The translations under genes and the position numbers were made by a program. DNA of 64,000 nt from Bosea vestrisii (GTDB taxonomy: Bacteria; Pseudomonadota; Alphaproteobacteria; Rhizobiales; Beijerinckiaceae), in the NCBI RefSeq assembly GCF_030144325.1, contig NZ_CP126307.1:2790001-2854000 (forward strand), given 5' to 3'. This document shows, piece after piece, positions 18,638 to 27,263 of the stretch (position 1 is its first letter; each line of letters opens with the position of its first letter). The notes beneath the pieces are model-generated. The model saw only the letters and a program-made list of their open reading frames with translations. It was not told the origin of the DNA and ran no database searches.

Positions 18638-18733
18638 GTCATGCTCGCCCTTGTGGCGAGCATCCACGTCTTGAACATCGCGTTCGATCAGCTACGCGAA
18701 GACGTGGATGGTCGGGACAAGCCCGACCATGAC
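18638..18733. repeat. 96 bp dispersed palindromic repeat, copy 1
   Basis: This lies in the dctP-dctQ gap. It starts GTCATGCTCGCCCTTG, contains CCACGTCTT paired with AAGACGTGG, and ends GGTCGGGACAAGCCCGACC plus ATGAC, a perfect hairpin. A second copy of exactly the same length, differing at only a few positions, is at 23227-23322. Within an operon it may stabilise the upstream mRNA or reduce expression of downstream genes. Confidence 0.75.
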
Positions 18734-18751
18734 GGTGAAGCGACAGGTCGC

Positions 18752-19744
18752 TCACAGCGCCGCGAGCGCGTCCCAGGTGCCCTTGCCCCATTTGCTCTCG
18801 AACTGCTTGGGCAGCGTGGCGAGCACCGGCTTGCTGAAGCTTTCGAGGTCCGGTTCCGTGACGCTCATCCCCGCGGCCTTCAGGGTCGCGACCAGGCTGC
18901 CCTCCTGGCTTGTGAGTTCCGCATCCTGCCAGGCGACACCGTTGGCGATCGCGGCTTCGAGGACTGTCCGGTCAGCGTCCTTCAGCCCCTTCCAGAAGTC
19001 CTGGTTGATGACGATGAGGCGCGGCGTGATGATGTGGCCGGTGAGGATGAGGTGCTTCTGCACCTCCTGCAATTTGGCGCTGTGGATGGTCGGCAGCGGG
19101 TTTTCCTGGCCATCGACCGCGCCCTGGCTCAGCGCCAGATAGAGCTCGTTGAAGTTGACCGGCGTCGCCTTGGCGCCCCAGGCCTCGACCATGGCGCGGA
19201 AGGTGTCGACCGGCGGCACGCGCAGCTTCAGGCCGGCGACGTCTGCGGCGCTCTTCACCGCCTTCGAGCCGGTGGTCAGGTGGCGCTTGCCGTAATAGGT
19301 CACCGCCGCCATGCGCAGGCCGCGCTTCTTGATCAGCTCCTCGTTCATCTGGGTGAAGACCGGCGCCTTGGCCACCTTGCTCATATGGGCCGGGTCGCGC
19401 CAGAGATAGGGCGCCTCGACCACCGAGAGCTGCGGCAGGAACGAGCCGAGCGCGGCGGCGCCGTCGGTCGTCATGGTCAGCGCGCCCGAAGCGACCGATT
19501 CCATCATGTCCTTGCCGGAGCCGAGCTGGCCGGCCGGAAAGGACTGGATGTCGACGCGGCCCGAGGTCTTCTCCTTTACCTCCTTGGCGATGCGATCGAC
19601 CATCTGCACCTGCGGATGGGTGGTCGGCAGCATCTCGCCCCAGCGCATCACCGTCGCCTGCGCCCGCAGCACGCTCGGCATCGCTATCGTGGCGCCGACC
19701 GTAGCGGAGCCCGCGAGAAAGGCGCGTTTCGTCAGCTTGATCAT
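18752..19744 (-). CDS. dctP: TRAP transporter substrate-binding protein (DctP)
   Basis: A 330-residue periplasmic protein. The signal peptide MIKLTKRAFLAGSATVGATI has a twin-arginine-like start and ends near VLRAQA. Features of the family are TTHPQVQMVDRIAKEVKEKT, the arginine-bearing LKLRVPPVDTFRAMVEAWGA that binds the ligand carboxylate, and GAVDGQENPLPTI. The ligand is therefore probably an organic or sugar acid. It lies 78 bp downstream of the GntR gene and begins the dctPQM unit. Confidence 0.93.
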   Translation of the reverse strand: MIKLTKRAFLAGSATVGATIAMPSVLRAQATVMRWGEMLPTTHPQVQMVDRIAKEVKEKTSGRVDIQSFPAGQLGSGKDMMESVASGALTMTTDGAAALGSFLPQLSVVEAPYLWRDPAHMSKVAKAPVFTQMNEELIKKRGLRMAAVTYYGKRHLTTGSKAVKSAADVAGLKLRVPPVDTFRAMVEAWGAKATPVNFNELYLALSQGAVDGQENPLPTIHSAKLQEVQKHLILTGHIITPRLIVINQDFWKGLKDADRTVLEAAIANGVAWQDAELTSQEGSLVATLKAAGMSVTEPDLESFSKPVLATLPKQFESKWGKGTWDALAAL

Positions 19745-19822
19745 CGTCGTTCTCCTCCCTGCGCGGCCGGTTTTCCGGCTCGCTGTTCCAGCGCCTTTGT
19801 CTCGATCGGCGCCTGATCGTGG

Positions 19823-20497
19823 TCAGTAGCTCATCGCCCGGGTTCGGGCGTTGTTGATGTGCGCGCTCATCTCCGCTGCGGCCGCTTCCGGATCGCGCGC
19901 CTCGATCGCCGTGATGATCTTGAGATGGTCCTGCATCACCGGGATCAGGATGTGGTTCTGGATGCGCGTCTCGTATTGCCGGATCAGCCTTATCTTCAGC
20001 CAGGTGACGCGGAAGGCCTGGCTGACGATGTCGTTGTCGAGATGATCGATGATCATCTCGTGCATCAGCCGGTCGACATCCTCGGCATCCTCGATCAACG
20101 TCTCGTCGCCGCCGGCCTCGGCCCGGCGGATGATCGCCTCGTGCCGCTCGCGCTGCTCGGCGATCTCGGCGTCGGTCGCGTTCCTGGTATAGGCCGCCGT
20201 CGCCTCCTTCTCGAGGAAGAGGCGGAACTGGAAGGCGTTGCGGATCAGGTTGAGGTCGACATGGGCGACCTGCATGCCGCGCTGCGGCACGGTCTTGATC
20301 AGTCCCTCCGCCTCTAGCCGCGGGATCAGCTCGCGGATCGCGCCGAGCGGGAAGCCCGTCATCGCGACGAGCTCGCGCTGGGTGACGAACTGGCCCGGCC
20401 GGATCTCGCGGGCGAGCAGCCGCTCGGTGAAGCTGGCATAGGCCCGCTCCCTGAGCTTCAGCGGCTCGCCGTCGCGGTCCGGATCGGGCTGGCTCAT
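19823..20497 (-). CDS. GntR-family regulator with FCD domain (FadR subfamily)
   Basis: A 224-residue regulator. The N-terminal winged helix (LARE, QFVTQRELVAMTGFPLGAIRELIPRLEAEGLI) is followed by an all-helical FCD ligand domain; metal-binding His candidates are in MHEMIIDHL and MSAHINNARTR. FCD regulators typically sense sugar acids or other carboxylates, which fits the aldolase and TRAP genes beside it. It is 12 bp after the DapA-family gene and so is probably co-transcribed, possibly controlling its own operon and the divergent genes at 24878. Confidence 0.92.
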   Translation of the reverse strand: MSQPDPDRDGEPLKLRERAYASFTERLLAREIRPGQFVTQRELVAMTGFPLGAIRELIPRLEAEGLIKTVPQRGMQVAHVDLNLIRNAFQFRLFLEKEATAAYTRNATDAEIAEQRERHEAIIRRAEAGGDETLIEDAEDVDRLMHEMIIDHLDNDIVSQAFRVTWLKIRLIRQYETRIQNHILIPVMQDHLKIITAIEARDPEAAAAEMSAHINNARTRAMSY

Positions 20498-20508
20498 CGC
20501 GTCCTCCT

Positions 20509-21405
20509 TCAGGCGGCTTTCGCTCGGGTGATCCGGTCGAAGGCGGCGAACAGCGCCTTGCGCTGGCCCTCGTCGAGCGCAACCAGCGGCGCCCGCATCG
20601 GGCCATAGCCGGCATCGCCATGGAGATGGCCGACCAGCGCCTTCACCGCCGGCAGCACCGGATAGGAGCAGATCTCGTCGACCAGCGCGTTCACCGTGGC
20701 ATCCTCGGCGCCCTCGTAGACGATCGGGCGCAGCAGATGCGGCACGAGGTTGGCAGCACCGCAGATCGAGCCCTGCGCGCCGGCACGAACGGCTCGGCCG
20801 AGCAGGCGCTCGTCGCCGACCAGGATGGCGAGCTCGCCATGCGCCTTCAGGAAGGCCTCGGTCGTCGGGTAGTCGCAGGAGGAATCCTTGACGCCGGTGA
20901 CGACACCCGGAAACGCCTTCTTCAGTCGCTCGACCAGCCCGACAGAGATGTCGACCGCGGTCACCGAGGGGATGTGGTAGAGGATGGTGTTGCGGGCGGA
21001 AGCCCCGAGCTTCTCGAAGAACTGCGAGAACCAGGCATAGAGGCCCTCGTCGCTGACACCCTTGAAGTAGAAGGGCGGCGCGACCAGCAGGCCCTTGGCA
21101 CCGACATTGAGCGCCGTCTGCGCCTGATCGACCGCCTCGTGCAGCGAGGCGGCGGCGACGCCGGCATAGATCTGCTTGGCCGGGTCGATGCCGGCGCCGA
21201 CCAAAGCACCGAGCATGGCGGTGCGAGCCGGGCTGCCGAGCGCCGCGCCCTCGCCGGTCGTGCCGAACAGCGTGACGCTATCGCAGCCATTGGCCAGCAC
21301 ATGCTTGGCATGGTGGACGAGCCGCGGCAGGTCGACGGCGCCGCCTTCCCGCATCGGCGTGGTGATGGCGCAGGAGAGGCCGAAGCGGTTGGGGTTCAGA
21401 GCCAT
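20509..21405 (-). CDS. Dihydrodipicolinate synthase (DapA) family aldolase
   Basis: A 298-residue class I aldolase of the DapA/NanA/KDG-aldolase family. The Schiff-base Lys is in VVTGVKDSSCDY, the catalytic Tyr in NTILYHIPS, and the GTTGEGAAL loop that binds the pyruvate carboxylate is present. It is not the housekeeping lysine enzyme in this setting: sugar transport, lactonase and mutarotase genes surround it. Cleavage (or dehydration) of a 2-keto-3-deoxy sugar acid to pyruvate and an aldehyde is the likely job. It starts 51 bp after the ABC permease gene. Confidence 0.88.
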   Translation of the reverse strand: MALNPNRFGLSCAITTPMREGGAVDLPRLVHHAKHVLANGCDSVTLFGTTGEGAALGSPARTAMLGALVGAGIDPAKQIYAGVAAASLHEAVDQAQTALNVGAKGLLVAPPFYFKGVSDEGLYAWFSQFFEKLGASARNTILYHIPSVTAVDISVGLVERLKKAFPGVVTGVKDSSCDYPTTEAFLKAHGELAILVGDERLLGRAVRAGAQGSICGAANLVPHLLRPIVYEGAEDATVNALVDEICSYPVLPAVKALVGHLHGDAGYGPMRAPLVALDEGQRKALFAAFDRITRAKAA

Positions 21406-21456
21406 TGCGAAGCGTCTTTCCGTGAGATGTTCGACTGAGAGGTTGGGCAGGCGATG

Positions 21457-22275
21457 TCAGCCATCCTTCAACCCTCCGGCGGAGAGGCCGGCGACGATCT
21501 CGCGCTGGGCGAGGACGGTCAGCAGCAGGACGGGAAGCGTGACGAGCAGGGCGGCGGCCGCGAGCGGGCCCCAGGAGATCTGCTCGAAGGTCAGCGAATT
21601 GTAGACGGCCGAGGGCAGCGTCCGGCTCGCCTTGCCGCCGAGCACGACCGAGAAGATGAAGTTGTTCCAGGAGAAGATGAAGGCGAGGATGCCGCCGACG
21701 ACGATGCCGGGCCGGGCCAGCGGCAGCGCGACATGGCGGAAGGCCTGCCAGGTCGTGGCGCCGTCGATCCGGGCAGCGTCCTCCAGCTCCATCGGCACGT
21801 TCTCGAAATACCCGATCATGATCCAGACGATGATCGGGATGGTGATGACGAGATGGGTGATCACCAGCGCCGTCACCGTGCCGACCAGCCCGGTGATCTG
21901 GAACAGCAGGAAGAGCGGGATCAGATAGGACAGTGCCGGCGTCATCCGCGCGACCAGGATCAGGATGGCGAACTTGTGCGCCTTGCCGCGCGCGATCCCG
22001 TAGCCGGCCGGCACGCCGACGGCGAGGCCGATCAGCACCGCACCGCCCGTGACCAGGATGGAATTCCAGAGATAGAGCGCGAAGTTATTCTTGGCGAAGA
22101 CGTCGACATAGTTCGCCAGCGTCGGCGGGCTCGGGATGAACACCGGTGGGAAGGCGGTGTTGTCGAGCTCGTTCTTGAACGAGAGCGAGATCATCCAGAG
22201 GAAGACCAGCACCGCCGGCGAGACCAGCACGAAGACCGAGGCGTAGAAGCCGAGCTTGGAGAGGAGCCGCTTCAT
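21457..22275 (-). CDS. Sugar ABC transporter permease (MalG type)
   Basis: A 272-residue six-helix permease with EAA loop MELEDAARIDGATTWQAFRHVALP. The start is set at the ATG overlapping the previous stop by one base; a GTG 12 bp upstream is also in frame. The C-terminus LAQREIVAGLSAGGLKDG is typical. It is the partner of the next gene upstream. Confidence 0.92.
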   Translation of the reverse strand: MKRLLSKLGFYASVFVLVSPAVLVFLWMISLSFKNELDNTAFPPVFIPSPPTLANYVDVFAKNNFALYLWNSILVTGGAVLIGLAVGVPAGYGIARGKAHKFAILILVARMTPALSYLIPLFLLFQITGLVGTVTALVITHLVITIPIIVWIMIGYFENVPMELEDAARIDGATTWQAFRHVALPLARPGIVVGGILAFIFSWNNFIFSVVLGGKASRTLPSAVYNSLTFEQISWGPLAAAALLVTLPVLLLTVLAQREIVAGLSAGGLKDG

Positions 22276-23204
22276 CACGCGTTCCACTTCGACTTCTGGC
22301 GCGCATAGAGCAGCAGCAGCGACAGCATGATGATGATCACGAAGAAGATCACCACGACGGCGGAGGCGTAGCCGATCTTGTAGAACTGGAAGGCCTGCAG
22401 ATAGAGGAAGATGTTGAGCGTCTCGGACGCCGTCCCCGGCCCGCCCTGGGTGATCACGAAGATCGTGTCGAAGGCCTTCAGCGCATCGATGGTGCGGATC
22501 ACGATCGCGACCATGATGAAGGGCCAGACCAGCGGCAGCGTGATGTGGCGGAACATGTGCCAGGCATTGGCACCGTCGATCAGCGCGGATTCGTAAGGCT
22601 CGCGCGGCAGACCGGCCAATCCGCCGAGCACGATCAGCATCACCAGCGGGGTCCAGTGCCAGACCTCGACCAGGATCAGCGTCGGGATCACGGTATTCGG
22701 CGAATAGACCCAGGCCTGCGGGCCGATCCCGACGAGCGAGAGCAGGTAGTTCAGCACGCCGAGCTGGGGGTGGAACATCATCGTCCAGACCAGCGCGACG
22801 GCGACGGGCGTCGCCATCATCGGCATCACGAAGATGGTGCGCAGCAGGCCGCGGAACGGGAACTCGCGATGGAAGACCAGCGCCGCAGCCGTGCCGAACA
22901 GGATCGGCAGCACGACGGCGAGCACGGTGAAATAGAAGGTGTGCCCCATCGATTCGATGAAGCGCGCATCGCGGAAGAGCTCAGCGAAATTCTGCAGGCC
23001 GACGAATTCCGGCCCGCCGCCGATCTTCCAGTCCTGGCTCGACATGTAGAGCGTGAACAGCCAGGGGAAGACGATCACGCCAGCGATGATCAGCACCGCC
23101 GGCAGGGAGAACAGCCAATAGCGCGGCGTGAAATCCGCCGAACCCCCCGCAGGGATCTGCTTCGGGGCCGCAAGGCTGCTGGCTGGCAAGGTGGTGCTGG
23201 TCAT
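22275..23204 (-). CDS. Sugar ABC transporter permease (MalF type)
   Basis: A 309-residue permease with EAA loop PYESALIDGANAWHMFRHITLP. The start is set at the ATG giving MTSTTLPAS. A longer frame to 23267 would read into the palindromic repeat at 23227 and is unlikely. It forms the channel with the MalG-type subunit that follows. No ABC ATPase gene accompanies this transporter. Confidence 0.91.
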   Translation of the reverse strand: MTSTTLPASSLAAPKQIPAGGSADFTPRYWLFSLPAVLIIAGVIVFPWLFTLYMSSQDWKIGGGPEFVGLQNFAELFRDARFIESMGHTFYFTVLAVVLPILFGTAAALVFHREFPFRGLLRTIFVMPMMATPVAVALVWTMMFHPQLGVLNYLLSLVGIGPQAWVYSPNTVIPTLILVEVWHWTPLVMLIVLGGLAGLPREPYESALIDGANAWHMFRHITLPLVWPFIMVAIVIRTIDALKAFDTIFVITQGGPGTASETLNIFLYLQAFQFYKIGYASAVVVIFFVIIIMLSLLLLYARQKSKWNA

Positions 23205-23226
23205 CTGTTGCTCTGGAAACTCACCT

Positions 23227-23322
23227 GTCATGCTCGCCCTTGTGGCGAGCACCCACGTCTTGGACACCGCCTTCGACTAGCGACGCGAAGACGTGGATGG
23301 TCGGGACAAGCCCGACCATGAC
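23227..23322. repeat. 96 bp dispersed palindromic repeat, copy 2
   Basis: This is nearly identical to the copy at 18638-18733, with the same ends and internal hairpins. It lies between the binding-protein gene and the first permease of the ABC operon. A strong stem-loop at this place often accounts for higher expression of binding protein than permease by protecting the upstream mRNA. Confidence 0.75.
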
Positions 23323-23348
23323 GCTTCTCGTGACTAGCCGGTCAGCCC

Positions 23349-24698
23349 TCAGCCCTGCTCGCTCTTGACCAGCACCGGCGCGAAGGCTTCCGTCGCCTTC
23401 TTCAATTCGGCCGCGACATCGGCGCCGCCGATCGCATTGGTCAGCGCCACCCCGAAGACGTCGCGGAACTCGGTGACCGGGACGATCTGCGGCAGCGCGG
23501 CGCGGGCGATCTTGGCCGAGTTCAGCAGGCACTCGAAATACTGCGCGCCGAACTTCGACTGGGCGATCGTGTCCTTGTCGAGATAGGCCGAGGCGCGGCC
23601 GGGCGCGCCGGCGCCGGCCTTCAGCATCGCAATCTGATTGGCCTTGTTGGTCATGAACTGCAGATAGAGCCAGGCCGCCTGCTTCTTCTGCGAGCCGCGC
23701 GAGATGCCCATGCCGTCGGCGAACATGCCGGCATGGTGCGCCTTCGGTCCCGGCGGTGTGACGCCGTAGCCGACCTTGCCGACAATGCGCGACTTGGACG
23801 GGTCCTCCAGCGGCGTCGCAAAGCCGATGCCGTCGAGCCACATCGCGGCCCGGCCCTGCATGAAGGTGGTCTGGCACTCGTTCCAGTTGAAGCCGACCTG
23901 GCCGACCGGACCGGATTCCTTGTTGAGCTTCTTGTAGAGCTCGCCCGCCCAGATCGCTTCCGGCGTGTCGGTCAGCAGCTTGCCATCCGGCGAGGTCGTC
24001 TCGATACCCTGGCCGAGCACGAGGCTGGCCCAGACCGGGACGTTGGCGTTCTTCAGGCCACGCGAGACGAAGCCGGCGATGCCCTTGGCCGGATCGTGCA
24101 GCTTGGCCGCGACGGTCGCCATCTCCTCCATCGTCTTGGGATAGGCCACGCCCTTCGCGTCGAAGAGCTCCTTATTGTAGTAGACCATCCAGTAATCGAC
24201 GAAGAACGGGATGGTATCCAGCGCGCCATCGGCCTGGCGGGCATAGGCGACCGGGCCGGCGCCGAAATCGGCGAAGTCGAAATCAGGTGCGGTCAGCGAG
24301 ACGTCGGCGATATAGGGCCGCAGGTCCTCGAACCACTTGCCCTTGGCGGCCATGCGCTTCTGCACATGCAGCGAGATGCCGCTGACGTCGAAGCTCGGCT
24401 TGCCCGAGGCGAACTCGATCACCGCCTTCTGGCGCTGCTGCTGCTCCGGCACCTGCTCGGCCGAGACCTTGATGCCGGTGAGCTCGGTGAATTCCTTCTC
24501 GGCCGCCTGCATCAGGTCGGAGCGCGGATTCTTGACCAGGAGCACATCGATCGACTGGCCCGAGAAGCGCTTCCAGTTGAAGGCGGCCTGGGCGCGTGCC
24601 TCGCGCAGCACCAAAGGCGAGGCGATCGCGCCGGTCGCGCCGAGCGCGGCGGCGCCGCGCAGCAGGCCACGCCGCGTCGGCTTGAGAATATCGGTCAT
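23349..24698 (-). CDS. Sugar ABC transporter substrate-binding protein (family 1)
   Basis: A 449-residue extracellular binding protein with a Tat signal peptide (MTDILKPTRRGLLRGAAALG ending near AQA). It starts after CCAGGGAGGACG. The body shows family blocks such as MVYYNKELFDAKGVAYPKT and FMQGRAAMWLDGI. It is the first gene of the minus-strand run ABC-aldolase-GntR-TRAP. Divergent enzymes from 24878 suggest an aldose such as L-fucose, D-arabinose or a relative as ligand. Confidence 0.92.
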   Translation of the reverse strand: MTDILKPTRRGLLRGAAALGATGAIASPLVLREARAQAAFNWKRFSGQSIDVLLVKNPRSDLMQAAEKEFTELTGIKVSAEQVPEQQQRQKAVIEFASGKPSFDVSGISLHVQKRMAAKGKWFEDLRPYIADVSLTAPDFDFADFGAGPVAYARQADGALDTIPFFVDYWMVYYNKELFDAKGVAYPKTMEEMATVAAKLHDPAKGIAGFVSRGLKNANVPVWASLVLGQGIETTSPDGKLLTDTPEAIWAGELYKKLNKESGPVGQVGFNWNECQTTFMQGRAAMWLDGIGFATPLEDPSKSRIVGKVGYGVTPPGPKAHHAGMFADGMGISRGSQKKQAAWLYLQFMTNKANQIAMLKAGAGAPGRASAYLDKDTIAQSKFGAQYFECLLNSAKIARAALPQIVPVTEFRDVFGVALTNAIGGADVAAELKKATEAFAPVLVKSEQG

Positions 24699-24877
24699 GG
24701 ACGTCCTCCCTGGACTGATGCGGCCGTTGCCGGCCGTCTTGATCCCGTTCCGGCAAGCAGGCTCTCCATTGCCAAGCCGCGGGAATGGAGCGCAGGCTAG
24801 TGCGGATCGAAGACGGTTGCAAGCTGACATGTTGGCGTGCACATAGTGATGCAACGCGACCGAGTACCGGGCCCCCG
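24699..24877. promoter_or_regulatory. Divergent promoter region of the sugar-oxidation locus
   Basis: This 179 bp gap separates the divergent ABC binding-protein and aldo/keto reductase genes. It must hold both promoters and probably the GntR/FCD operator. GTTGCA and TGCAAC boxes are visible around 24819 and 24851 but are far apart, so I do not name them as the operator. Confidence 0.4.
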
Positions 24878-25900
24878 ATGACGACTTCCACGCTTGCTTC
24901 CCGCCCCCTCGGCCGCTCCGGTCTCGAGGTCACGACGCTCGGCTTCGGCGGCGCACCGCTCGGTGATCTCTTCGCCCGTCTCGACGAGGCGGGCGCTGTC
25001 GCGACCGTCGAGGCGGCGCTCGCAGCCGGGGTCAATCTCATCGATACCTCGCCGCTTTATGGTCATGGCCTCTCCGAGCATCGCATCGGGGCGGCTCTGC
25101 GCCGCTCGGGGCGCAAGGACGTGGTGATCTCGACCAAGGTCGGCCGCGTCGCCGAGCCCTTCGCCGGTCGCGGCGACGGCTCGGGCTATCTCGGCGGCCT
25201 ACCGCACGGACTTCGCTTCGACTATTCCTACGATGGCACCATGCGCTCGCTCGAGCAGTCGGCGTTGCGCCTCGGCGTCGACCACATCGACGTGGTCCTG
25301 ATCCACGATGTCGACGTCTGGACGCACGGGTCCGACCAGATCGAGACCCGCTTTTCCGAGGCGATGGCCGGCGCCTATCGGGCGCTCGACAGGCTGCGCT
25401 CGGCCGGCGCGGTCAAGGCGATCGGGGTCGGCGTCAACGAAGCCGAGATGTGCGAGCGCTTCGCCAATGCCGGCGATTTCGACACCATGCTGCTGGCCGG
25501 GCGCTACTCCCTGCTGGAGCAACCGGGGCTCGCCTCCTTCATGCCGCTGGCGCAGAAGAAGGGCATCGGCCTGATGCTGGGCGGCGTCTTCAACTCCGGC
25601 ATCCTCGCCACTGGGCCGGTCACTGGCGCCAAGTACAATTACCAGCCGGCGCCGCCCGATATCCTCGCCCGCGTCGCGGCGATCGAAGCGGTCTGCACCC
25701 GTCATGGCGTGCCGCTGCGGCGCGCTGCCCTGCAATTCCCGCTCGGCCACCCGGCGGTGGCGAGCCTGGTGATGGGCGCCGTCAAGCCGGAAGAGGTCGA
25801 GGATCAGGTGGCCGAGCTCGCGGCCAAGGTTCCGGCTGCGCTCTGGACGGAATTGAAGGCCGAGGGTCTGCTCGGCGCCGATGTCCCGGTTCCAGGTTGA
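24878..25900 (+). CDS. Aldo/keto reductase (aldose 1-dehydrogenase-like)
   Basis: A 340-residue TIM-barrel oxidoreductase. The catalytic tetrad is visible: Asp in LIDTSPLYGHG, Tyr in the same motif, Lys in VVISTKVGR and His in VVLIHDVD. The insertion with GLPHGLRFDYSYDG is typical of D-threo-aldose/L-fucose 1-dehydrogenase relatives, which oxidise an aldose to its 1,5-lactone with NAD(P)+. The next gene, a lactonase-type hydrolase, starts 4 bp after this stop. The start at ATG 24878 matches the usual family N-terminus (LGRSGLEVTTLGFGGAPLG). Confidence 0.9.
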   Translation: MTTSTLASRPLGRSGLEVTTLGFGGAPLGDLFARLDEAGAVATVEAALAAGVNLIDTSPLYGHGLSEHRIGAALRRSGRKDVVISTKVGRVAEPFAGRGDGSGYLGGLPHGLRFDYSYDGTMRSLEQSALRLGVDHIDVVLIHDVDVWTHGSDQIETRFSEAMAGAYRALDRLRSAGAVKAIGVGVNEAEMCERFANAGDFDTMLLAGRYSLLEQPGLASFMPLAQKKGIGLMLGGVFNSGILATGPVTGAKYNYQPAPPDILARVAAIEAVCTRHGVPLRRAALQFPLGHPAVASLVMGAVKPEEVEDQVAELAAKVPAALWTELKAEGLLGADVPVPG

Positions 25901-25904
25901 CGCC

Positions 25905-26744
25905 ATGCGCATCGACGCCCATCAGCATTTCTGGAGCCTCGCCCGCGGCGATTATGGCTGGCTGACGCCGGCGCTAGGCCCGATTCATCGCGATTTCGGC
26001 CCTGCCGACCTTGCTCCCCTGCTGACGCAGCACGGTATTGACCGCACCATCCTGGTCCAGGCCGCACCGACTGAGGCCGAGACCGCCTTCCTGCTCGATA
26101 TCGCCGCAAGGACGCCCTTCGTTGCCGGCGTCGTCGGCTGGGCCGATTTCGACGCGCCCGATATCGCCGAACGGATCGCTGCCCTCGCCAGCGATCCGTT
26201 GCTCGTTGGCCTACGGCCAATGGTGCAGGACATCGCCGACGATAACTGGCTGGCACAATCCGCGTTGGCCCCGGCGTTCGAAGCGATGACGGCGCACCAC
26301 CTCGTCTTCGACGCGCTGTTGAAGCCGCGCCACATCGCGCCGATGCTGACGGTCCTTGAGCGTCAGCCGGACTTCGCCTGCGTTATCGACCATGGCGCCA
26401 AGCCTGACCTCATCGCCGGCGATCTTACTGGCTGGCGGGACGGTATGTCGGCGCTCGCCGCCCATCCGGGCCTCACCTGCAAGCTCTCCGGCCTCGCCAC
26501 CGAAGCTGGCCCGGACTGGACGCTGGAGGCGCTTCGGCCGGTCGTCGAGCATCTCCTCGCCGTCTTCGGGCCGGAGCGGCTGATCTTCGGCAGCGACTGG
26601 CCGGTGGTGACGCTGCGTGCCTCCTATGCACAATGGCTCGAGACTGCCGAAATTCTCCTCGCCGGCCTCACCGAGGCGCAACGCGCTGCCGTCTTTGGCG
26701 GCAATGCCGCAAAACTCTACCTCTCGCAGCGCGGACGTCAGTGA
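25905..26744 (+). CDS. Amidohydrolase-family sugar lactonase
   Basis: A 279-residue amidohydrolase_2 protein, starting MRIDAHQHFWSLARGDYGWL, the signature of L-fuconolactonase/L-rhamnonolactonase homologues. The metal ligands fit: His-x-His at the N-terminus, a middle His in CVIDHGAKP and Asp in FGSDWPV. It would open the lactone made by the aldo/keto reductase. It is separated by 4 bp from that gene and by 1 bp from the mutarotase gene after it. Confidence 0.9.
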   Translation: MRIDAHQHFWSLARGDYGWLTPALGPIHRDFGPADLAPLLTQHGIDRTILVQAAPTEAETAFLLDIAARTPFVAGVVGWADFDAPDIAERIAALASDPLLVGLRPMVQDIADDNWLAQSALAPAFEAMTAHHLVFDALLKPRHIAPMLTVLERQPDFACVIDHGAKPDLIAGDLTGWRDGMSALAAHPGLTCKLSGLATEAGPDWTLEALRPVVEHLLAVFGPERLIFGSDWPVVTLRASYAQWLETAEILLAGLTEAQRAAVFGGNAAKLYLSQRGRQ

Positions 26745-26745
26745 C

Positions 26746-27201
26746 ATGCTCAAGGATATCGACCCGGTCCTGTCCGCCGACCTGCTCTGGGTGCTCGCCG
26801 CCATGGGCCATGGCGACGACCTTGCCCTCGTCGACGCCAATCATCCGGCGGAAAAGATCGCGCGCGCCACCACGAGCGGTCGGCTGGTGCGCCTGCCGGG
26901 TCTTTCCATGGCGCGGGCGGCGCGCGCCATCCTCTCGGTGCTGCCGATCGACGAGTTCGAGTCGCAGCCGGCTCGGCGCATGCTGGTGGTCGACGATGCC
27001 GCCGCGATCCCGGACGTCCAGGGCCAGGTCCAGGCCGAACTCGACCGCGCGCTTGGCCGCACCGAACCGCTGGCCGGTATCGAGCGCTTTGCCTTCTACG
27101 AAGCGGCGAAGCAGGCCTTCGCCGTGGTGCAGGTCGGCGACCCCCGCCCCTATGGCTGCTTCCTGTTCCGCAAGGGCGTGATTGCGGGAGAACCGGGCTG
27201 A
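26746..27201 (+). CDS. RbsD/FucU-family sugar mutarotase
   Basis: A 151-residue protein of the FucU type, which interconverts alpha and beta anomers of fucose or related sugars. Start motif MLKDIDPVLSADLLWVLAAM and MGHGDDLALVDANHP contain the catalytic His/Asp pair; the C-terminal Tyr region PYGCFLFRKGV is conserved. It is the last gene of the three-gene unit starting at 24878. Its presence supports a fucose-like aldose as substrate of the pathway. Confidence 0.92.
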   Translation: MLKDIDPVLSADLLWVLAAMGHGDDLALVDANHPAEKIARATTSGRLVRLPGLSMARAARAILSVLPIDEFESQPARRMLVVDDAAAIPDVQGQVQAELDRALGRTEPLAGIERFAFYEAAKQAFAVVQVGDPRPYGCFLFRKGVIAGEPG

Positions 27202-27263
27202 GCGGAGCCGCTCGCACCTTCGCGATGGCCAGCTTCGCGGCAGAAGAGTTCCGGCCTGCCACG

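Noticed and set aside
20509..21405. Lysine-biosynthesis DapA
   Set aside because: Family residues fit, but the sugar-catabolic operon context makes a keto-deoxy sugar acid aldolase more likely.
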